Below, in pieces: positions 1-5,952 of a DNA stretch of 5,952 nt. The DNA lies in assembly GCA_950068635.1 (NCBI GenBank), contig CATMIM010000086.1, positions 1 through 5,952 of the forward strand, written 5' to 3'. Position 1 is the stretch's first letter. The number at the start of each line of letters is the position of its first letter. Both the position numbers and the translations under genes were made by a program. The DNA comes from an uncultured Candidatus Poseidoniales archaeon (GTDB lineage: Archaea > Thermoplasmatota > Poseidoniia > Poseidoniales > Thalassarchaeaceae). The notes below the pieces were generated by a model. It ran no database searches. It saw only the letters and a list, made by a program, of their open reading frames with translations, and was not told the origin of the DNA.

Positions 1-577
1 AGTTGTACTCCTCGGCGGTGATGCCCATGGCGCAGAACACGACGATGAACTGCTCATCGGAGGAGATGATCTTCGCTTGACGAGCGATCTGCAGCGCGAT
101 GTCGTTGTGCGGCAGTCCGGAGGCCGAGAAGATCGGCAACTTCTGACCGCGCACCAGCGTGGTGCAGCAGTCGATGGCCGAGATTCCCGTCTGGATGAAC
201 TCCTCCGGCATCTCGCGACTGTAGGGGTTGATCGCCGCGCCGATGATGTCGGCGTACTTCTCCGCCACGATCTCCGGCCCGTCGTCTCTGGGTTTACCGG
301 AGCCGGACAGGATGCGTCCGATGAGCCCCTTGCTCACAGGCAGTTTGAACACGTCACCGAGGAATGTCACCCCGGTCCCCAAGTCGATGCCGGCTGTTCC
401 TTCGAACACCTGCACTGCGACCAGGTCGTCGCTGGTGTCCAGCACCTGTCCGTTCTTGACGGTGCCATCCGCCAAGCGCAGGCTGACGATCTCGCCGAAG
501 GCGACAGGCTCTGTGTCTGTGAGGAAGACCAGCGGTCCCTTCACGTCGGTTATGGTTCGGTATTCTTTCACACTCAT
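1..577 (-). CDS. atpB: A-type ATP synthase non-catalytic subunit B, N-terminal part (3' end outside window)
   Basis: This is the non-catalytic subunit that alternates with AtpA in the A3B3 head of the ATP synthase, on the cytoplasmic face. The frame is open from an ATG at 575-577 to the window edge, giving 192 residues of a protein usually about 460 long. Seen: the N-terminal beta-barrel start [15 protein letters not shown], then [11 protein letters not shown] and VQVFEGT (44-61), INPYSRE (116-122), [11 protein letters not shown] (126-136), [10 protein letters not shown] (141-150), [15 protein letters not shown] (153-167) and AMGITAEE (183-190). The strong AGGAGGG at 584-590 lies 6 bases before the ATG, overlapping the end of the 13-base gap after atpA. 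The wording INPYSR and TSDDLV is more archaeal than bacterial. Two small departures from the usual family text are CC at 137-138 (usually GM or similar) and SAS for SGS at 151-153. The identification is secure; only the C-terminus is unseen. Confidence 0.96.
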   Translation of the reverse strand, partial: MSVKEYRTITDVKGPLVFLTDTEPVAFGEIVSLRLADGTVKNGQVLDTSDDLVAVQVFEGTAGIDLGTGVTFLGDVFKLPVSKGLIGRILSGSGKPRDDGPEIVAEKYADIIGAAINPYSREMPEEFIQTGISAIDCCTTLVRGQKLPIFSASGLPHNDIALQIARQAKIISSDEQFIVVFCAMGITAEEYN

Positions 578-590
578 CTCAATCCCTCCT

Positions 591-2330
591 TCAGACGGCC
601 TCCGCCGTCGCTTGGATCTCGCTGCACATGTCGGCCACGAGTCCCTCCAACTTCTCCGAGTAGCCCTCCTCAAGCCTCCCGCGCATCAGCGTGGTGCGCG
701 CTGGAACGTTGACCACGTCCTCGAGCAGCGCTCCGGCCGCGATCGCCTTCTTCGACTCTTCCTGGAAGGTGAGGATCGCCTTGGTCATGGCATACTGCAG
801 CTTGAGGCTGGAGTAGGTGTCCACCGGGTGGAAGGCGTTCTGCTGCAGGAAGTACTCGCGGGTCATGCGCGCCACCTCTAGCGTCAACTGCTGGTCGATC
901 GGCAATGCGTCCGAGCCGACCAGCTGCACGATCTCCTGCAGTTCCGCCTCGACCTGCAGCAGGCTGCTGATCTCGGTGCGCACCTCGGGGAAGTCCGCGG
1001 CGATGTTCTCGCGGTACCACGGATCGAGTGACTGCGGGTAGAGCGAGTAGGACTGCAGCCAGTTGATCGCCGGGAAGTGGCGCTGGCGAGCGAGGCCCGC
1101 GTCCAGTCCCCAGAACACCTTGACGATGCGCAGCGTCCCTTGGCTGACCGGCTCGGAGATGTCACCGCCAGGTGGTGACACAGCACCGATGATCGAGATC
1201 GAGCCGTCATCGCCGCCGAGCGTCTCGACACGCCCGGAGCGCTCGTAGAACTCAGCGAGTCTGCTTGAGAGGTATGCGGGATAGCCCTCTTCGCCGGGCA
1301 TCTCCTCGAGTCGGCTGGAGATTTCACGCATGGCCTCGGCCCAGCGTGAAGTCGAGTCGGCCATCAGCGCGACATCGTATCCCATGTCGCGGTAAAATTC
1401 GGCGATGGTGACGCCGGTGTAGACCGAAGCCTCGCGGGCGGCTACTGGCATGTTCGACGTGTTGGCGATCATGCAGGTGCGGTTCATCAGCGGCAGGCCG
1501 GTGTTCGGGTCGATGAGCTCGGGGAACTCGGTGAGCACCTCGGTCATCTCGTTGCCCCGTTCTCCACAGCCGATGTAGACCACGATCTGCGCGTCAGACC
1601 ACTTGGCGAGCGCCTGTTGAGCGACCGTCTTGCCACTCCCGAAGGGTCCGGGGATGCCGGCGGTACCACCCTTGGCGAGCGGGAACAGGAAGTCGAGGAT
1701 CCTCTGACCGGTGACCAGAGGAATGTTGGGGGCGTGCTTGCGGATGTACGGCCTTGGTGAGCGCACAGGCCAGCGCTGCATCATCGCCAGCTCGCTGCCG
1801 TCGGATAGTGTGCAGACAGTCTCGGTGACGTTGAATTCGCCTGAACTGATCGATTCCACCGTGCCTTCTTTGCCGGGCGGTACCATGACCTTGTGCAGGA
1901 TGGTTTCCGTCTCTTGGACGGTGCCTATGGTCTGGCCACCAGTGACCTCGTCCCCTTTCTTGACCGTGGCCGTGAACTCCCACTTCTTCTCCATGTCCAG
2001 ACCGTCAGCATCGACGCCGCGGGTGATGAACACACCCATCTTCTCCTCCAAGGTTGCCAATGGGCGCTGGATGCCGTCGTAGATCTGTGTCAGCAGACCC
2101 GGTCCCAACTGCACCGACAGCGTGTCCCCGGTGTTGATCACGGGTTCACCAGGCCTGATGCCCGACGTGTCCTCGTAGACCTGGATGACCGCCTTGTCTC
2201 CGTGCAGTTCGATGACCTCGCCCAGCAGCCCTTCATCGCCGACGCGGCACATGTCATACATGCGCGCGCCGATTCCGATGGCTGTCACGACTGGTCCCGA
2301 TATTCGATAGATCTGTCCTTCGTCACTCAT
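591..2330 (-). CDS. atpA: A-type ATP synthase catalytic subunit A
   Basis: This is the catalytic subunit of the A1 head, which makes or hydrolyses ATP at the A/B interface. It has 579 residues, a normal family length. Visible in order: N-terminal barrel ([11 protein letters not shown], 5-15); the A-specific bulge or non-homologous region (about 110-190, including [12 protein letters not shown]); Walker A GPFGSGKT (228-235, K234 and T235 bind phosphate); GCGERGNEM (254-262) with the catalytic glutamate E257; Walker B ending [13 protein letters not shown] (321-333, D325); [11 protein letters not shown] (385-395); [11 protein letters not shown] (421-431); then the helical C-terminal domain. The frame stays open 68 codons further upstream, but that part overlaps atpF and does not resemble the family. 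The ATG at 2328-2330 has AAAGGAAG just upstream (2338-2345) and begins the conserved N-terminus. The P-loop carries no intein. It lies 25 bases after atpF and 13 before atpB. Confidence 0.98.
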   Translation of the reverse strand: MSDEGQIYRISGPVVTAIGIGARMYDMCRVGDEGLLGEVIELHGDKAVIQVYEDTSGIRPGEPVINTGDTLSVQLGPGLLTQIYDGIQRPLATLEEKMGVFITRGVDADGLDMEKKWEFTATVKKGDEVTGGQTIGTVQETETILHKVMVPPGKEGTVESISSGEFNVTETVCTLSDGSELAMMQRWPVRSPRPYIRKHAPNIPLVTGQRILDFLFPLAKGGTAGIPGPFGSGKTVAQQALAKWSDAQIVVYIGCGERGNEMTEVLTEFPELIDPNTGLPLMNRTCMIANTSNMPVAAREASVYTGVTIAEFYRDMGYDVALMADSTSRWAEAMREISSRLEEMPGEEGYPAYLSSRLAEFYERSGRVETLGGDDGSISIIGAVSPPGGDISEPVSQGTLRIVKVFWGLDAGLARQRHFPAINWLQSYSLYPQSLDPWYRENIAADFPEVRTEISSLLQVEAELQEIVQLVGSDALPIDQQLTLEVARMTREYFLQQNAFHPVDTYSSLKLQYAMTKAILTFQEESKKAIAAGALLEDVVNVPARTTLMRGRLEEGYSEKLEGLVADMCSEIQATAEAV

Positions 2331-2355
2331 TTCTTCACTTCCTTTCGTTCTGGGT

Positions 2356-2655
2356 TCACTTCCAAAGGTCCACGCCGATCGCCTTGCGAATCGATTCCCG
2401 AAGCGTTGTGTCTTCGGTGGTTCCGATACCCAGGAATGTCGGCGATATGCTGTCCGAGAGTTGGATGCGAAGCCTCTCGGGCAGTTTGAGGAGATCTTCT
2501 GAATCGACGACGACGATTCCGACCTCCCCCTCATTGAGCAGCGCTCTCATGTCGCGCTCCAACTCTTCGTCGTCTGGAGGGTTGAGGATGCGGGTGATGC
2601 CCGCCAGTTGGAATCCAAGGGTGAATTCCGAGGTTCCGACGACTGCAATTTCCAT
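2356..2655 (-). CDS. atpF: A-type ATP synthase central-stalk subunit F
   Basis: This is the small central-stalk subunit that binds subunit D within the rotor and tunes the enzyme's activity. It has 99 residues, typical of the family. Seen: the N-terminal beta strand [20 protein letters not shown], matching the family pattern of IAVVG followed by a GFxLAGI motif; a second strand [15 protein letters not shown] (45-59); GIGTTED (76-82); and a C-terminal helix [15 protein letters not shown] (85-99), which in homologues extends along the rotor shaft. GGAGG at 2663-2667 is 7 bases before the ATG. The gene starts 13 bases after the atpC stop and ends 25 bases before atpA, so translation is probably coupled along the operon. 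This is the archaeal/vacuolar-type AtpF, unrelated to the F-type b subunit that has the same gene symbol. Confidence 0.95.
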   Translation of the reverse strand: MEIAVVGTSEFTLGFQLAGITRILNPPDDEELERDMRALLNEGEVGIVVVDSEDLLKLPERLRIQLSDSISPTFLGIGTTEDTTLRESIRKAIGVDLWK

Positions 2656-2668
2656 TATTTCGCCTCCA

Positions 2669-3727
2669 TCAGAACATCATGTGCGCTTCGATCACGTCGT
2701 TGTCAAGGCCGGCGGCCTTTCCGCGCACGAGCAGGCGCAGGTTGGTCACTTCGAGCACCTTGCGCTCGATGTAGTGAATCAGGGGGAATGCCGAGAGCGG
2801 ATTGAGCATGTTCATCCGGCTCAGCAGTTTGAGTCGCTGCGTTGTCAGCACGTTGACGATCGGGTCCAGAGTCCCCCGTTCGCGGGACTCGGTCAGCGCC
2901 TCATCGAAGCCGTCGTCGTCGAATCCGGGGGCGCGGCGCAGGATCTCCAGCAGCGCCTCTTCGTTGTCCGCCTCCGCTGCTTGGCGCAGGTAGGTGGCGG
3001 TGATCGCCTTGCCACCGGGCAATGTCAACTCCGCTCGGTCCTCTGATGAGAGTCCCTGTTTGAGGGCGCGGAACATGTTGATGACGTTGCGGTGGTCGAT
3101 CTCGGTGCGCAGGTAGCGCAGCAGCACGGGGTGCCGCGTCGTGCCGGCGCGCAGCTTCTTGGTCGCTGCTGCGTAGTAGTACCGATCGAGGGCGTCCTCG
3201 TAGGTGACCAGATCATCATCCGCATCGATGTCGGCGAGCGCCTTGCCGAACTGCGTCCCCTCCAGCGCCGCGGCCGCCTCTTGCAACGTCTCGCAGTCCC
3301 GGACCAGGTCCAGCCATGGACGGTTGGATTCGTTCCGCTCAGGCAGCACCTGTGAGGCTACATGGTCGTAGGAGACGCCACTGCGGATCGCCCTGAGAGC
3401 GGTCTTCACCTTCTGGTAGGTGAAGCGCTCGACATAGATGGACACGAGATTCTTCAGGTGACCTTGGCAGAACCCAAGCACCTGTTGCAGGTCTCGGTCC
3501 ATGTTGTGATTCAGGGCGGCTTCGACCAGATCGACTCCGGTCAGCGTGTCGGCGTACAGGTCGAGTTCGGGCCTGTAGCCCATCTCCGCGATGCTCGCAG
3601 CGATGGCGTCGGGAGCCTGTTGCAGCAACTGGCGCATGCGCGTGGCGTCGATGAGCTGTGCCTTGCGCGACTTGCCGCGGGCTGATGCGTTCGCCCAGTT
3701 CGACTGTCCCGTTGCCACCGTCGCCAT
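2669..3727 (-). CDS. atpC: A-type ATP synthase central-stalk subunit C (socket between rotor shaft and c ring)
   Basis: This is the funnel-shaped socket, homologous to vacuolar subunit d, that seats the D/F rotor shaft on the membrane ring of K subunits. It has 352 residues, the usual size. It is predicted all-helical, with family features RYLRTEIDHRNVINMFRA (204-221), TYLRQA (245-250) and the C-terminal run PLSAFPLIHYIERKVLEVTN (310-329) followed by LRLLVRGKAAGL (330-341). These match the repeated pattern in which a helix reads D/I-x-N-hydrophobic and then RxxxxG or VxGKxxG. A GTG at 3734-3736 would add three residues, but it overlaps the Shine-Dalgarno AAGGAG itself (3736-3741). The ATG at 3725-3727 has ideal 8-base spacing and is chosen. 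The stop is 13 bases before atpF; the start is 16 bases after the atpE stop. The acidic patch DIDADDD (166-172) is mildly notable. Confidence 0.94.
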   Translation of the reverse strand: MATVATGQSNWANASARGKSRKAQLIDATRMRQLLQQAPDAIAASIAEMGYRPELDLYADTLTGVDLVEAALNHNMDRDLQQVLGFCQGHLKNLVSIYVERFTYQKVKTALRAIRSGVSYDHVASQVLPERNESNRPWLDLVRDCETLQEAAAALEGTQFGKALADIDADDDLVTYEDALDRYYYAAATKKLRAGTTRHPVLLRYLRTEIDHRNVINMFRALKQGLSSEDRAELTLPGGKAITATYLRQAAEADNEEALLEILRRAPGFDDDGFDEALTESRERGTLDPIVNVLTTQRLKLLSRMNMLNPLSAFPLIHYIERKVLEVTNLRLLVRGKAAGLDNDVIEAHMMF

Positions 3728-3735
3728 TCCACTCA

Positions 3736-3741
3736 CTCCTT
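3736..3741 (-). promoter_or_regulatory. Shine-Dalgarno site that sets the atpC start
   Basis: AAGGAG read on the minus strand, lying just past the atpE stop codon (3744-3746). It is 8 bases from the ATG at 3725-3727. The alternative GTG at 3734-3736 shares a base with this site and so cannot use it. Confidence 0.8.
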
Positions 3742-3743
3742 GC

Positions 3744-4313
3744 TCACTCGTCGCCGAACAATGCTGTGTTCACCGTGGGCAGCGCCGCCACCCACGCTTC
3801 GTCCAGACGACCGTCGAAACGGTAGTCGAGAACGATTGAGCGGTCCGCCGACTCCAACACGAATCCGCCGATGCCGCTCACGTCATCTCCGATGTCGAAG
3901 TTGCTACCGATCTTCTGCAGTGCAGAGCGGTCGAGCGCCACGGGTCGCAGCACCATGTCGGCGTCCGCTTCCCCTTTCGCCTCTTTCACGAGGGCTTTCA
4001 GCAGGTCGGCGCGTCCCTTCAAGCGGGCAGAGCCGACCTGTTCGCACACCGATTCTCTGGTGGCGTCGAGCTCCTCGCGGCGAGCGATGAGCATCCGTTT
4101 CTGGTTGAATTGTCGGGCGGAAGCGACGGTCTCGGTGCGGTTCTGAGCACAGTCGCGCTCAGCCTTCTGCATCGCCTGGTCGCGCATCGCCTGCGCTTCT
4201 TCCTTCGCTTCGCTCAGGGTTTCTTTCGCTTCCGCCTTGGCGGCATCGGTGAGGGCTTTCGCCTCCTTCCTCGCCGCCGCGGCAATCTCTTTGGCCAACG
4301 CGTCCAACGTCAT
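3744..4313 (-). CDS. atpE: A-type ATP synthase peripheral-stalk subunit E
   Basis: Subunit E pairs with subunit H/G to form the stators that keep the A3B3 head from turning. The chosen protein has 189 residues, normal for the family. Residues 1-115 are a long, highly charged helix rich in Ala, Lys, Glu and Arg (for example EAKALTDAAKAEAKETLSEA, 17-36), as expected for the right-handed coiled coil with H/G. Residues 116-189 form the compact C-terminal domain that contacts subunit B, with GIGGFVLES (147-155), DYRFDGRLDEAW (163-174) and a short tail ending LFGDE. The frame also has an ATG at 4341-4343, but it has no Shine-Dalgarno. The ATG at 4311-4313 follows AGGAGG (4324-4329) with a 10-base gap and gives a family-like N-terminus. 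The stop is 16 bases before atpC. The partner H/G gene is not in the window and would be expected upstream of atpI. Confidence 0.92.
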   Translation of the reverse strand: MTLDALAKEIAAAARKEAKALTDAAKAEAKETLSEAKEEAQAMRDQAMQKAERDCAQNRTETVASARQFNQKRMLIARREELDATRESVCEQVGSARLKGRADLLKALVKEAKGEADADMVLRPVALDRSALQKIGSNFDIGDDVSGIGGFVLESADRSIVLDYRFDGRLDEAWVAALPTVNTALFGDE

Positions 4314-4323
4314 CTCGCTTCGT

Positions 4324-4329
4324 CCTCCT
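4324..4329 (-). promoter_or_regulatory. Shine-Dalgarno site that sets the atpE start
   Basis: AGGAGG on the minus strand, 10 bases (9 if the following A is counted) before the ATG at 4311-4313. It lies inside the longer possible frame that begins at 4343. That upstream ATG has only a CT- and GA-mixed leader with no purine-rich site, so the shorter protein is preferred. Confidence 0.75.
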
Positions 4330-4356
4330 GGTTCATTCGTCATTCAGTCTAGTCGC

Positions 4357-4671
4357 TCAGAGCAGGAACATCCCGATGAATCCGAACATCAGGATGGTCT
4401 CAGGCAGCACGGTGAACATCAGGGCGAGCCCGATCTTCGAACCGTCTTCGGCAACCCAGCCGACCGCGGCTGCGCCGATCTGTCCTTGACCGAGTCCAGT
4501 CCCGATACCACAACCGCCCAGCGCGATCCCCGCACCGAGTTTGGCCATGGTGTCCTTCTCCGCGAGCTCAGCATCTGACAACGCCGCGCTGACAACGCCA
4601 GCGAGCAGGGTCAGACCGCTCAGAACGAGCAGCAGACGCATACCCATTCGCACCAATTTCATTTCTCTCAT
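4357..4671 (-). CDS. atpK: A-type ATP synthase proteolipid subunit K (c subunit) with N-terminal leader
   Basis: This is the proteolipid that forms the rotating membrane ring and carries one ion per subunit. It has 104 residues from the chosen start. Residues 1-29 look like a signal peptide: basic MREMKLVRMGMR, hydrophobic LLLVLSGLTLLAGV, then VSA before ALS. Thermus-type K subunits also have such a leader. The mature part is the two-helix hairpin: helix 1 at about 43-72 with glycine-rich GIGTGLGQGQIGAAAVG (55-71), a polar turn AEDGSK (74-79), and helix 2 at 80-104 with the ion-binding glutamate E91 in LPETILMF (89-96). The glutamine Q62 and the ET pair are compatible with a sodium site, but the proton-pumping Thermus protein shares them, so ion use is open. 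Starts at 4680 and 4701 are also in frame. The GGAGGA at 4681-4686 touches the ATG at 4680 but sits 9 bases from that at 4671. Confidence 0.93.
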   Translation of the reverse strand: MREMKLVRMGMRLLLVLSGLTLLAGVVSAALSDAELAEKDTMAKLGAGIALGGCGIGTGLGQGQIGAAAVGWVAEDGSKIGLALMFTVLPETILMFGFIGMFLL

Positions 4672-4680
4672 TTTCTTCAT

Positions 4681-4686
4681 TCCTCC
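4681..4686 (-). promoter_or_regulatory. Shine-Dalgarno site of atpK
   Basis: GGAGGA on the minus strand. In-frame ATGs follow at 4678-4680 (no spacing at all), 4669-4671 (9 bases) and 4660-4662 (18 bases). Normal spacing favours 4671. A start at 4680 would only add three residues (MKK) to the leader. Confidence 0.65.
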
Positions 4687-4723
4687 ATTTTTCCCATGCA
4701 TTGCACTGGAACCTGATATCTGA

Positions 4724-5952
4724 TCACTCAACCTCCACCGCGGCTGCGGTGAACCCGAACGGCTCGAACGCCTCACCGACCGCCTGATAGAACTGCTTCA
4801 TCCACTCGACGAGGTGCAGCCTGGCGGTGTGGATGTTGGGGCTGGCCACTCCCAGGCCCCAAGCGAAGAACTGGACGCCGATCCAAGCGAGACCGAGCGT
4901 GACGACCAGGTAGACGCCGCCGACGACGATCAGGCCGACGAACCATGAGGATAGCATGGCTAGGCTGATCTGGGCGTTGAGCGAGAGGTCCGCCTTGTCG
5001 AGGGAAGCGAGCACGAATGCCAGCCCCGGCACGATGGCGAATGGTGAGAGCACTGTGAGGACAGTCACCACATCGACATCGAGGAGCACCATCCCGAAGA
5101 GGCCGCTGAACGTCATTCCGTGCAGCAACCCGAACCGTCCTGCTTCGGGTGGCAGTTGCTTGCTGAACAACTTGATGCCTATGGCCAGCAGCACCGGCGC
5201 CACCGCCAGCAACAGCACGAGCCCCTCGACGTGTTGGTGGCCGAGGTCGGCGACGGCGCCGAGCAGGCCGACTCCATGGCCGTCCTCGATGTGCCCGTAG
5301 AGCATGTTGTTGCCCGTCTCGGCGATCTTGACGCCGGCCATTCCCACCGCGAACAGGCGCACGTAGGAGATGACTGTCGGCATCATGCCGATGGCCTCGA
5401 TCGGACCGAGGAAGGCGGCGATGAGCACCGGCATTCCGTGGTAGGCCCAACTGGCGTAGATGAGCATCAGCATGCCGACGCCTGCCATTGCCCCCCCGAT
5501 GTTGCGCATCGAGGTCAGGAAGGCGACGTAGCCCTCGTCCGTGTGCCCGCTGCCGAGCCCGAGGAATCCGTAGGCGAACATGAATCCACCGATCAGGATG
5601 ACCATCCACGAGCCGCGGTCGAACAGGGCGACGATCGGCCCGGCGTTCCCGTGGACATCGCCGTGCAGCCAGATGTCCCGGAATCCGATGACCAGACCCA
5701 GCAGCACGTGGACCACTCCCATGTAGATGGTGAGCAGGATGAGGTGCTCGAGGTTGCCACCGGAGTCGACTGGAACCACCCTGTGGAACGGGTAGGCGAG
5801 CTCCATGCTGAACGGCAGCCCGTGCTCGATGCCCACGAAGGCGAACAGCGAGAGTTCCTCCGTGGACCAGTGGAACTGTCCTGCATTCGGGTAGGCGCCG
5901 GTCACCCAGGTGGCCCATGCGGGCGCATGCGAGGGAGTCCATCCCCACATCC
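4724..5952 (-). CDS. atpI: A-type ATP synthase membrane subunit I (subunit a), C-terminal part (5' end outside window)
   Basis: This is the stationary membrane subunit that holds the two half-channels for ions and faces the K ring. About 409 residues of the C-terminal membrane domain are visible; the soluble stator-binding N-terminal half is beyond the right edge. Counting from the first full methionine codon (5948-5950), hydrophobic segments lie at about 66-92, 112-132, 150-170, 172-212, 241-263, 292-317 and 328-368. SYVRLFAVGMAG (195-206) carries the essential channel arginine R198. IHTARLHLVEW (373-383) carries the second conserved arginine R377, preceded by H374 as in many homologues, and KQFYQAVGEAFEPFG (385-399) is the classic C-terminus. 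Odd: the two arginines are 179 residues apart, against roughly 60 in Thermus and yeast homologues, so extra membrane segments are inserted. The stop is 52 bases before atpK. Confidence 0.94.
   Translation of the reverse strand, partial: MWGWTPSHAPAWATWVTGAYPNAGQFHWSTEELSLFAFVGIEHGLPFSMELAYPFHRVVPVDSGGNLEHLILLTIYMGVVHVLLGLVIGFRDIWLHGDVHGNAGPIVALFDRGSWMVILIGGFMFAYGFLGLGSGHTDEGYVAFLTSMRNIGGAMAGVGMLMLIYASWAYHGMPVLIAAFLGPIEAIGMMPTVISYVRLFAVGMAGVKIAETGNNMLYGHIEDGHGVGLLGAVADLGHQHVEGLVLLLAVAPVLLAIGIKLFSKQLPPEAGRFGLLHGMTFSGLFGMVLLDVDVVTVLTVLSPFAIVPGLAFVLASLDKADLSLNAQISLAMLSSWFVGLIVVGGVYLVVTLGLAWIGVQFFAWGLGVASPNIHTARLHLVEWMKQFYQAVGEAFEPFGFTAAAVEVE
4734..4753 (-). other. Predicted RNA hairpin at the 3' end of atpI
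   Basis: On the transcript strand, TTCACCGC and GCGGTGGA can pair as an 8-bp stem (one G-U pair) around an AGCC tetraloop. It lies inside the last codons of atpI, 7 bases before the stop codon and about 47 bases before the atpK Shine-Dalgarno. No U-run follows, so it is not a terminator. A role in mRNA processing or in raising atpK expression is possible but unproven. Confidence 0.35.

Noticed and set aside
77..881. Two long plus-strand frames (211 and 217 codons) opposite atpB and the end of atpA
   Set aside because: They are antisense to well-conserved AtpB/AtpA coding sequence, show no recognisable domain and are low-complexity in composition. They are shadow frames of GC-rich coding DNA.
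1701..1721. Inverted repeat CCTCTG / CAGAGG with a 9-base loop inside atpA
   Set aside because: It encodes the conserved VTGQRIL stretch, is short, and has no regulatory context. It is best explained by chance.
2331..2534. 68-codon N-terminal extension of atpA
   Set aside because: It overlaps the atpF coding region in another frame and does not resemble AtpA. The ATG at 2328-2330 has its own ribosome site and the family N-terminus.
4204..4313. Repetitive GAA/GCG-rich DNA at the start of atpE that looks like a tandem repeat
   Set aside because: It reflects the Ala/Lys/Glu-rich coiled-coil helix of subunit E rather than a true nucleotide repeat with a fixed unit.
4672..4776. N-terminal extension of atpK starting at 4776 or 4701
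   Set aside because: The 4776 start would overlap the end of atpI and add an arginine- and serine-rich stretch unlike the family. The 4701 start lacks a good ribosome site.
4773..5948. 391-codon minus-strand frame overlapping atpI
   Set aside because: It is extremely rich in Arg, Pro, Gly and His, typical of an out-of-frame reading of GC-rich DNA. The overlapping frame is a clear AtpI.

Overview
The window is the interior of one operon, transcribed entirely on the minus strand. It encodes an A-type (archaeal/vacuolar-type, A1Ao) ATP synthase. In transcription order (right to left) the genes are atpI (membrane subunit a, 5' end outside the window), atpK (proteolipid c), atpE (peripheral stalk), atpC (central-stalk socket, the d-type subunit), atpF (central-stalk regulator), atpA (catalytic) and atpB (non-catalytic, 3' end outside the window). 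This is the standard I-K-E-C-F-A-B order. The usual flanking genes, the stalk subunit H/G before atpI and atpD after atpB, would lie just beyond the two edges.

The genes are packed with gaps of about 52 (I-K), 43 (K-E), 16 (E-C), 13 (C-F), 25 (F-A) and 13 (A-B) bases. No gap is long enough for another gene, and I saw no internal promoter or terminator. Good Shine-Dalgarno sequences sit before most genes and fix the starts of atpK, atpE and atpC downstream of the longest open frames. The plus strand has only antisense shadow frames.

The products assemble into one machine. The K ring and AtpI form the ion channel in the membrane, C and F (with D, not seen) form the rotor shaft, E (with H/G, not seen) forms the stators, and alternating A and B subunits form the nucleotide-processing head.

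The source is probably a GC-rich archaeon. AtpB has archaeal-style wording ([18 protein letters not shown]) and AtpF and AtpC look euryarchaeal. A Thermoplasmata-like lineage is a guess, and a bacterium with an acquired A/V-type operon cannot be excluded.

The main unusual point is AtpI. Its two conserved channel arginines are 179 residues apart instead of about 60, which implies extra membrane segments and a histidine-rich outward loop between the last two canonical helices. Otherwise this is a conventional ATP synthase operon, and I see no sign of a new kind of system.
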